From: Tyto alba
Lineage: Eukaryota > Chordata > Aves > Strigiformes > Tytonidae
NCBI RefSeq assembly: GCF_018691265.1
Contig: NW_024881328.1
Location: 43,875,515-43,939,514, forward strand
Direction of reading: 5' to 3'
DNA length: 64,000 nucleotides
Shown: piece by piece, positions 63,901 through 64,000 of the stretch
Position numbering within the stretch: position 1 is the stretch's first letter
Layout: every line of letters begins with the position of its first letter
Notes under the pieces: model-generated
What the model saw: the letters and a program-made list of their open reading frames with translations, nothing else
Told to the model about the DNA's origin: nothing
Database searches by the model: none
Program-made: the position numbers and the translations under genes

Positions 63901-63980
63901 TTTTCAGACCTACTTCTCCAGAGACATTGGCATACTTGGACTTCAGTGTGTCTACTACTGGTATATTAGCAGGAGTAAAG
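6823..63980 (+). CDS. DIP2A: DIP2A, disco-interacting protein 2 homolog A (exons 3-29, partial at both ends)
   Basis: Twenty-seven exons on the plus strand join into 1109 complete codons with no stop and matching splice phases at every junction; each junction is AG/GT. Exons 1-2 (start codon, first part of the DMAP1-binding domain) lie before the window, and about 400 C-terminal residues lie after it. Residue numbers in the exon entries are window codon + 55, assuming exons 1-2 have the human length. Domain order: end of the DMAP1-binding region (56-134), Ser/Thr/Ala-rich linker (135-300), first adenylate-forming FAAL-like domain (about 315-945), start of the second (from about 982). Family knowledge: DIP2 proteins carry two FAAL-like modules, are linked to diacylglycerol homeostasis and acetyl-CoA metabolism, bind cortactin in neurons, and DIP2A has been proposed as an FSTL1 receptor. 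Paralogue choice rests on exons 4-6, which match DIP2A from memory rather than DIP2B or DIP2C. No frameshift or lost exon is seen, so the gene looks functional. Confidence 0.96.
10786..10890. repeat. (TTTG)n simple repeat
   Basis: Imperfect tttg/ttg repeats across about 105 bases, probably length-variable. They generate long Phe/Val/Cys-rich and Lys/Thr-rich open frames that are not genes. Confidence 0.92.
12112..12176 (+). other. Exon-like Gly/Arg-rich terminal segment
   Basis: A strong acceptor (ttattatttttcag) is followed by GFGVGVRRARGGGGADFALW, then K and a TAG stop at 12174-12176, with AATAAA at 12177-12182. It lies in DIP2A intron 3 on the same strand and is phase-compatible with 3361-3419. 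It has the form of a terminal exon, but I recognise no such protein. Confidence 0.22.
15525..15541 (+). repeat. T17 run forming the exon 4 pyrimidine tract
   Basis: Seventeen T just upstream of the exon 4 acceptor (cctccccatatag). It serves as the polypyrimidine tract and is a likely length-variable site. Confidence 0.85.
15555..15674 (+). CDS. DIP2A: DIP2A exon 4
   Basis: The acceptor follows a T17 run (15525-15541) and reads ccccatatag; the donor is gtatct. Phase is 1-1 and length 120 nt. Residues 95-134 begin DVHTEAVQAALAKYKERK, a helix conserved in all DIP2 proteins, followed by the basic stretch MPMPSKRRSV and VETYTPP. The wording of this exon is what separates DIP2A from DIP2B and DIP2C. 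Confidence 0.97.
17400..18345 (+). mobile_element. GC-rich LTR-like segment (possible solo endogenous retrovirus LTR)
   Basis: This stretch differs sharply from the AT-rich intron around it. It is GC-richer, has a strong TATA-like box (tatatataag, 17887-17896), and downstream carries repetitive-looking text (tgtacaaacaaacggtgtgg; ggacactgggatccagcgac) that reminds me of avian ERVL LTRs. I could not find matching TG...CA ends or a target-site duplication. It has no retroviral coding sequence; its short open frames look like noise. It could instead be an unclassified repeat or a local GC-rich element. Confidence 0.35.
20699..20718. repeat. Poly-A tract (A20)
   Basis: An A run followed by an imperfect A-rich stretch to about 20738. 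No retroposed sequence is recognised before it. Confidence 0.9.
21133..21378 (+). CDS. DIP2A: DIP2A exon 5 (Ser/Ala-rich linker)
   Basis: The acceptor is tttaatcacag and the donor gtcagt; phase is 1-1 and length 246 nt, the longest exon here. Residues 135-216 start DTSSASEDEGSLRR, pass through VEPWLNRVIQG, a serine run (GSSTSSSASSTSS) and an Ala/Thr run (SNTATATAAAT), and end AHTQL. The exon is more GC-rich than its introns and is low-complexity linker, expected to be phosphorylated and poorly conserved in length. Confidence 0.95.
21379..28313 (+). other. DIP2A intron 5
   Basis: A 6.9 kb AT-rich intron with no recognisable gene, RNA or mobile element. A short (GT)n tract lies near 27442-27453. 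Confidence 0.85.
28314..28442 (+). CDS. DIP2A: DIP2A exon 6
   Basis: The acceptor is catttctccag and the donor gtgatt, a weak 5' splice site. Phase is 1-1, length 129 nt. Residues 217-259 read DNHSAPPDVTTGLVEHLHHE, then RPQVASVRGVPRGYNSSILE. HSAPPDVTT is conserved across DIP2A/B/C; TTGLVEH is DIP2A-like. Still linker. Confidence 0.95.
28443..29184 (+). other. DIP2A intron 6
   Basis: A 742-base intron. I see nothing in it beyond AT-rich sequence and the splice signals. Confidence 0.85.
29185..29304 (+). CDS. DIP2A: DIP2A exon 7
   Basis: The acceptor is tctgtttgacag and the donor gttaat, which departs from the GTRAGT consensus. Phase is 1-1, length 120 nt. Residues 260-299 begin GVPVNSRVSSKIQQLLNTLK and continue RPKRPPLKEFFVDDFEELLE. 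This is a strongly conserved helix plus basic/acidic stretch in all DIP2 proteins. Confidence 0.96.
29305..31260 (+). other. DIP2A intron 7
   Basis: A 2.0 kb intron carrying one old CR1 3' fragment (about 29797-29940). Nothing else is recognised. Confidence 0.85.
29797..29940 (-). mobile_element. Old CR1 LINE 3' fragment
   Basis: The phrases gacctctggaaacctctgac, cctcctgttcaaagcagg, ctgctcagggcc and ggagattccacagtctctct are the avian CR1 3' region read backwards, with more divergence than the other copies. Boundaries are approximate. Confidence 0.7.
31261..31458 (+). CDS. DIP2A: DIP2A exon 8 (start of first adenylate-forming domain)
   Basis: The acceptor is tgctctggttttag and the donor gtaggt. 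Phase is 1-1, length 198 nt. Residues 300-365 begin VQQPDPNQPKPEGNQ, a hinge shared by the family, then enter the first FAAL-like domain at PPSLLAALQRWGTTQPKAPC and continue LTALDTTGKAIYTLTYG. Adenylate-forming enzymes open with this kind of helix followed by a strand. Confidence 0.96.
31459..33099 (+). other. DIP2A intron 8
   Basis: A 1.6 kb AT-rich intron; I see no feature in it. Confidence 0.85.
33100..33191 (+). CDS. DIP2A: DIP2A exon 9
   Basis: The acceptor is tttttctttag and the donor gtaggc. It enters phase 1 and leaves phase 0, 92 nt. Residues 366-396 read GKLWSRSLKLAYTLLNKLTT, then KNEPLLKPGDR. This corresponds to the helix and the conserved GDRV turn of the N-terminal subdomain of adenylate-forming enzymes. 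Confidence 0.96.
33437..33547 (+). CDS. DIP2A: DIP2A exon 10
   Basis: The acceptor is atttttgtag and the donor gtaggc; phase 0-0, 111 nt. Residues 397-433 read VALVFPNSDPVMFMVAFYGC, then LLAELIPVPIEVPLTRK. This is the strand-helix-strand unit of the N-terminal subdomain, equivalent to exon 27 in the second domain (FYGCLYAGCIPITVRPP), which shows the internal duplication of the protein. Confidence 0.97.
33548..34319 (+). other. DIP2A intron 10
   Basis: A 772-base intron with no recognisable feature. Neighbouring introns 9 (33192-33436) and 11 (34444-34731) are shorter than 300 bases. Confidence 0.85.
34320..34443 (+). CDS. DIP2A: DIP2A exon 11
   Basis: The acceptor is tttctctgtag and the donor gtatga; it enters phase 0 and leaves phase 1, 124 nt. 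Residues 434-474 read DAGSQQIGFLLGSCGVTLAL, then TTDACQKGLPKAQTGEVVTF and K. This is the Rossmann-like helix and strand of the first domain. Confidence 0.96.
34732..34841 (+). CDS. DIP2A: DIP2A exon 12
   Basis: The acceptor is cattttctttgaag-like (tttctttgaag) and the donor gtgatc, one of the weakest 5' splice sites in the gene. It enters phase 1 and leaves phase 0, 110 nt. Residues 475-511 run GWPRLIWFVIDGKHLAKPTK, then DWHPQVRDASAEIAYIE. The last residues lead into the nucleotide-binding-loop-like motif, which continues in exon 13. Confidence 0.95.
34842..35247 (+). other. DIP2A intron 12
   Basis: A 406-base intron beginning with the weak donor gtgatc and ending in a good pyrimidine tract. 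It splits the phosphate-loop-like motif of the first module. Nothing else is seen. Confidence 0.85.
35248..35350 (+). CDS. DIP2A: DIP2A exon 13 (A3-like loop of first domain)
   Basis: The acceptor is tctcttttcag and the donor gtaagt, a consensus site. It enters phase 0 and leaves phase 1, 103 nt. Residues 512-545 read YKTSKEGSTVGITISHASML, then AHCHALTQACGYSE. TSKEGSTVG stands where classic adenylate-forming enzymes have the Gly/Ser/Thr-rich phosphate loop; the divergence is a family trait, not damage here. Confidence 0.96.
35351..38614 (+). other. DIP2A intron 13
   Basis: A 3.3 kb intron containing the minus-strand CR1 arm at 36601-37888, which is repeated in inverted orientation in intron 18. 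The flanks (35351-36600 and 37889-38614) show no recognised feature. Confidence 0.9.
36601..37888 (-). mobile_element. CR1 LINE 3' fragment, inverted-repeat arm A
   Basis: Read on the minus strand this is a 5'-truncated CR1: the end of the reverse-transcriptase region followed by the typical 3' region (ggtcccttctaacc). It is nearly identical, base for base and without indels, to 44547-45834 in the opposite orientation (coordinates sum to 82435). I count five differences by eye, at 36603, 36608, 37612, 37700 and 37784. The catalytic FADD box of CR1 reverse transcriptase reads LAGD here (37334-37345), so it is inactive. The element lacks the ATTCTATG 3' repeats and carries instead an 80-base tail ending tttattaatgaca. 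Long open frames on the plus strand here are antisense shadows. Confidence 0.9.
38615..38679 (+). CDS. DIP2A: DIP2A exon 14
   Basis: The acceptor is cttcactttcag and the donor gtgagt. It enters phase 1 and leaves phase 0; at 65 nt it is the shortest exon seen. Residues 546-567 read AETLTNVLDFKRDAGLWHGV, then LT. It is the first of the five exons bracketed by the inverted CR1 arms. Confidence 0.96.
38994..39087 (+). CDS. DIP2A: DIP2A exon 15
   Basis: The acceptor is atttttctcatag and the donor gtaacc; it enters phase 0 and leaves phase 1, 94 nt. Residues 568-598 read SVMNRMHVISIPYALMKVNP, then LSWIQKVCLYK. This is core helix and strand of the first adenylate-forming domain. Confidence 0.96.
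39527..39646 (+). CDS. DIP2A: DIP2A exon 16
   Basis: The acceptor is ttattttcag and the donor gtgagt; phase 1-1, 120 nt. Residues 599-638 read ARVALVKSRDMHWSLLAQRD, then QRDVSLSSLRMLIVADGANP. LSSLRMLIVADGANPW is near-invariant in DIP2 proteins. Confidence 0.97.
41104..41218 (+). CDS. DIP2A: DIP2A exon 17
   Basis: The acceptor is gttctttttag and the donor gtaatt; it enters phase 1 and leaves phase 2, 115 nt. Residues 639-676 read WSISSCDAFLNVFQSRGLRP, then EVICPCASSSEALTVAIR. SISSCDAFL and CPCASS are family signatures. Confidence 0.97.
41219..42315 (+). other. DIP2A intron 17
   Basis: A 1.1 kb intron with no recognised feature; its short open frames do not resemble any protein. Confidence 0.85.
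42316..42455 (+). CDS. DIP2A: DIP2A exon 18
   Basis: The acceptor is tatgttttcag and the donor gtagga; it enters phase 2 and leaves phase 1, 140 nt. Residues 677-723 read RPPELGGPPPGKAVLSMNCL, then SFGVIRVDTEEKLSVLTVQD and VGQIMPG. It is the last exon before the 11.2 kb intron 18 and the last of the set bracketed by the inverted CR1 arms. Confidence 0.96.
42855..43284 (-). mobile_element. CR1 LINE 3' fragment
   Basis: The sequence starts with gaataaaatagaatagaata followed by ttggaagggtcctacaacca and the avian CR1 3' region in reverse. It therefore lies on the minus strand with its 3' end at 42855. It meets the next CR1 head to head near 43285; the exact junction is uncertain by about 20 bases. 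Confidence 0.85.
43285..45834 (+). mobile_element. CR1 LINE, 5'-truncated, contains inverted-repeat arm B
   Basis: A 2.5 kb CR1 on the plus strand. The first part encodes the end of the endonuclease domain with frame breaks (GITEAWWDS near 43300; LTGDFSHLDVCW and LLDLILTNEEAL at 43550-43720). The second part encodes the reverse transcriptase (GRATDV-like region near 44800; ARGSVVAPVLFSLSINDLDD at 45012-45065), then the 3' region. It has stops and frameshifts throughout, and the FADD box reads LAGD (45090-45101), so it is dead. From 44547 onwards it is the inverted twin of 36601-37888. It ends in the same unusual tail instead of ATTCTATG repeats. Confidence 0.92.
48400..48422. repeat. Poly-A tract (A23)
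   Basis: An A run 119 bases before the inverted-motif relic. It may be the tail of an unrecognised insertion or simple slippage. Confidence 0.9.
48541..51440. repeat. Relic with inverted copies of a 23-base motif at its ends
   Basis: The left end (48542-48564) and right end (51377-51399) are inverted copies matching at 21 of 23 bases (core gtacattctaacag and its complement). Near the right end a second, tighter palindrome has 17-base perfect arms (51092-51108 and 51162-51178, gaatgtacatgtggact) around a loop that contains ttaccagtaat. The motif ggttactggtaagta also follows the right-end copy (51416-51430). This resembles an old amniote non-autonomous DNA element, but I cannot name the family, and the interior encodes nothing I recognise. 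Confidence 0.45.
53615..53751 (+). CDS. DIP2A: DIP2A exon 19
   Basis: The acceptor is ctgtccctttag and the donor gtttgt, which is non-consensus after GT. It enters phase 1 and leaves phase 0, 137 nt. Residues 724-769 read ANVCVVKVDGTPYLCKADEV, then GEICVNSGATGMAYFGLLGI and TKNVFE. GEI is the conserved A5-like motif of adenylate-forming enzymes. Confidence 0.96.
53752..55166 (+). other. DIP2A intron 19
   Basis: A 1.4 kb intron. A minus-strand stretch at 54276-54844 has adjoining open frames that could be a worn coding relic (see findings). Otherwise nothing is recognised. Confidence 0.85.
55167..55247 (+). CDS. DIP2A: DIP2A exon 20
   Basis: The acceptor is tgtgttctttcag and the donor gtaagt, a consensus site; phase 0-0, 81 nt. 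Residues 770-796 read AIPVTAAGVPVSDQPFTRTG, then LLGFVGP. RTGLLGF replaces the usual YRTGD box; the missing Asp is typical of DIP2, so it is not a local mutation. Confidence 0.96.
55444..55571 (+). CDS. DIP2A: DIP2A exon 21
   Basis: Intron 20 is only 196 nt. The acceptor is ttcttttcag and the donor gtgagt; it enters phase 0 and leaves phase 2, 128 nt. Residues 797-838 read DYLVFVVGKLDGLMTVSGRR, then HNADDVVATALAVEPMKFVY and RG. GRRHNADDVV corresponds to the hinge and lid start (A8-like) of adenylate-forming enzymes. Confidence 0.97.
55572..57320 (+). other. DIP2A intron 21
   Basis: A 1.7 kb intron, over half of which is a plus-strand CR1 3' fragment (55895-56813). The remainder has no recognised feature. 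Confidence 0.88.
55895..56813 (+). mobile_element. CR1 LINE 3' fragment, canonical end
   Basis: Plus-strand CR1 truncated inside the reverse-transcriptase domain. The 189-residue open frame at 55869-56438 contains SRSAADTKMS (worn FADD box), DLGVLMDEKLDMSQK, NRILDC and LPLYSTLVRPQLEYC, all typical of CR1 ORF2. It ends with ggtcccttccaacccaaacc and attctatgaa, the standard avian CR1 3' end. It is not closely related to the 36.6/45.8 kb pair. Confidence 0.93.
57321..57435 (+). CDS. DIP2A: DIP2A exon 22
   Basis: The acceptor is ctttgcgttttag and the donor gtagtc; it enters phase 2 and leaves phase 0, 115 nt. Residues 839-877 read RIAVFSVTVLHDDRIVLVAE, then QRPDASEEDSFQWMSRVLQ. This is the C-terminal lid subdomain of the first module. 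Confidence 0.97.
57436..58592 (+). other. DIP2A intron 22
   Basis: A 1.2 kb intron with a short stretch (58393-58468) resembling an ancient amniote interspersed repeat, then a T-rich tract before exon 23. Confidence 0.85.
58393..58468. repeat. Possible ancient amniote interspersed repeat
   Basis: The phrase tgctcctgctcccattgaag followed by tcatggcac and gcagaattggaccctt resembles a short interspersed sequence very common in reptile genomes. The match is from memory and over a short span, so the call is weak. Confidence 0.35.
58593..58794 (+). CDS. DIP2A: DIP2A exon 23
   Basis: The acceptor tract is T-rich (tttctttctatcaag) and the donor gtaagt; it enters phase 0 and leaves phase 1, 202 nt. 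Residues 878-944 start AIDSIHQVGVYCLALVPANT and contain LPKAPLGGIHISETKQRFLE and the conserved Cys/His stretch HPCNVLMCPHTCVTNLPKPR. It closes the first module and is nearly invariant in the family. Confidence 0.98.
58795..59374 (+). other. DIP2A intron 23
   Basis: A 580-base intron with no recognised feature. Intron 24 (59485-59623) is only 139 bases. Confidence 0.85.
59375..59484 (+). CDS. DIP2A: DIP2A exon 24
   Basis: The acceptor is ttttcaaaatgcag and the donor gtaaca; it enters phase 1 and leaves phase 0, 110 nt. Residues 945-981 read DVGPASMIVGNLVAGKRIAQ, then ASGRDVTQLEDNDQARK. This is the connector between the two adenylate-forming modules. Confidence 0.97.
59624..59704 (+). CDS. DIP2A: DIP2A exon 25 (start of second module)
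   Basis: Intron 24 is 139 nt. The acceptor is tttttctgtttcag and the donor gtgaga; phase 0-0, 81 nt. Residues 982-1008 read FLYLADVLQWRAQTTPEHPL, then FLLLNSK. The pattern parallels LLAALQRWGTTQPKAP in exon 8, marking the start of the second adenylate-forming module. Confidence 0.96.
59705..62127 (+). other. DIP2A intron 25
   Basis: A 2.4 kb intron. Around 59860-59910 the phrase ccacatctggaattt occurs twice, a small local duplication. From 60380 to 61310 several plus-strand open frames overlap, but none resembles a known protein. No repeat family is named. Confidence 0.8.
62128..62251 (+). CDS. DIP2A: DIP2A exon 26
   Basis: The acceptor is cttctgttttgtgcag and the donor gtaagg; it enters phase 0 and leaves phase 1, 124 nt. 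Residues 1009-1049 read GTVASTASCIQLHKRAERVA, then VALMEKGRLNVGDHVALVYP and P. GDHVALVYPPG is the counterpart of GDRVALVFPNS in exons 9-10. Confidence 0.97.
62252..63075 (+). other. DIP2A introns 26 and 27
   Basis: Intron 26 (62252-63075) and intron 27 (63198-63516, after exon 27) show no recognised feature. The open frame running out of exon 26 is intron read-through. Confidence 0.85.
63076..63197 (+). CDS. DIP2A: DIP2A exon 27
   Basis: The acceptor is attctttacag and the donor gtatgt; it enters phase 1 and leaves phase 0, 122 nt. Residues 1050-1090 read GVDLIATFYGCLYAGCIPIT, then VRPPHPQNLATTLPTVKMIV and E. FYGCLYAGC and VRPPHPQN are family hallmarks of the second module. Confidence 0.98.
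63517..63628 (+). CDS. DIP2A: DIP2A exon 28
   Basis: The acceptor is gtgtcttttacag and the donor gtacag; it enters phase 0 and leaves phase 1, 112 nt. The exon opens with GTGAGT (Val-Ser), which looks like a donor but is coding. Residues 1091-1127 read VSKSACILTTQAIMKLLKSK, then EAATAVDIKTWPTILDT. Confidence 0.97.
63871..63980 (+). CDS. DIP2A: DIP2A exon 29 (last exon in window)
   Basis: The acceptor is atattttaaatag and the donor gtagag; it enters phase 1 and leaves phase 0, 110 nt. Residues 1128-1164 read DDMPKKKLASIFRPTSPETL, then AYLDFSVSTTGILAGVK. DFSVSTTGILAGVK sits where the phosphate loop of adenylate-forming enzymes is found and is strictly conserved in DIP2. The gene runs on past the window edge. 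Confidence 0.97.
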
Positions 63981-64000
63981 GTAGAGTAACAAGAGAGAGA

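Noticed and set aside
1..64000. CRISPR arrays, operons, phage or bacterial defence systems
   Set aside because: The window is spliced vertebrate DNA; no direct-repeat arrays or prokaryotic gene organisation are present.

Overview
The window is one long stretch of a bird-like vertebrate nuclear genome. Almost all of it is the interior of a single plus-strand gene: DIP2A (disco-interacting protein 2 homolog A). I placed 27 coding exons between 6823 and 63980. By the usual vertebrate numbering they are exons 3-29; exons 1 and 2 would lie before the window and the remaining 3' exons after it. Joined, the exons keep one open frame of 1109 complete codons, with splice phases matching at every junction. 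That is roughly 70% of the protein, about residues 56-1164 of some 1570. The A paralogue is chosen over DIP2B and DIP2C from exon 4 (KYKERKMPMPSKRRSV) and exons 5-6 (SSHPGG; TTGLVEH), which match DIP2A as I recall it. A bird origin is inferred from CR1 LINEs ending in ATTCTATGA as the recognisable repeats and from the absence of Alu, B1 or L1 sequence.

Layout: 1-6822 is presumed intron 2. Exons 3-8 (6823-31458) are spread over 24.6 kb. They encode the end of the DMAP1-binding region and a long Ser/Thr/Ala-rich linker, and every one is a symmetric phase 1-1 exon. Exons 8-23 (31261-58794) encode the first adenylate-forming (FAAL-like) domain in two compact clusters, 31.2-42.5 kb and 53.6-58.8 kb, separated by an 11.2 kb intron 18 full of repeats. 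Exons 24-29 (59375-63980) start the second adenylate-forming domain. The window stops just after its nucleotide-binding-loop-like motif (SVSTTGILAGVK).

Mobile elements: five CR1 fragments (29.8, 36.6, 42.9, 43.3-45.8 and 55.9 kb), a GC-rich LTR-like stretch in intron 4 (17.4-18.3 kb), and a relic in intron 18 bounded by inverted copies of a 23-base motif (48.5-51.4 kb).

The most striking structure is a pair of nearly identical 1,288 bp CR1 arms in opposite orientation, one in intron 13 (36601-37888) and one in intron 18 (44547-45834). They exactly bracket exons 14-18. Both share the same dead reverse-transcriptase motif and the same unusual 3' tail. This is the arrangement known to favour back-splicing (circular RNA), dsRNA editing and inversion. 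The five bracketed exons total 534 nt, a multiple of three.

I see no second well-supported protein gene, no RNA gene, no CRISPR and no bacterial-type system. A few exon-like open stretches in introns 2-4 are listed as weak leads.
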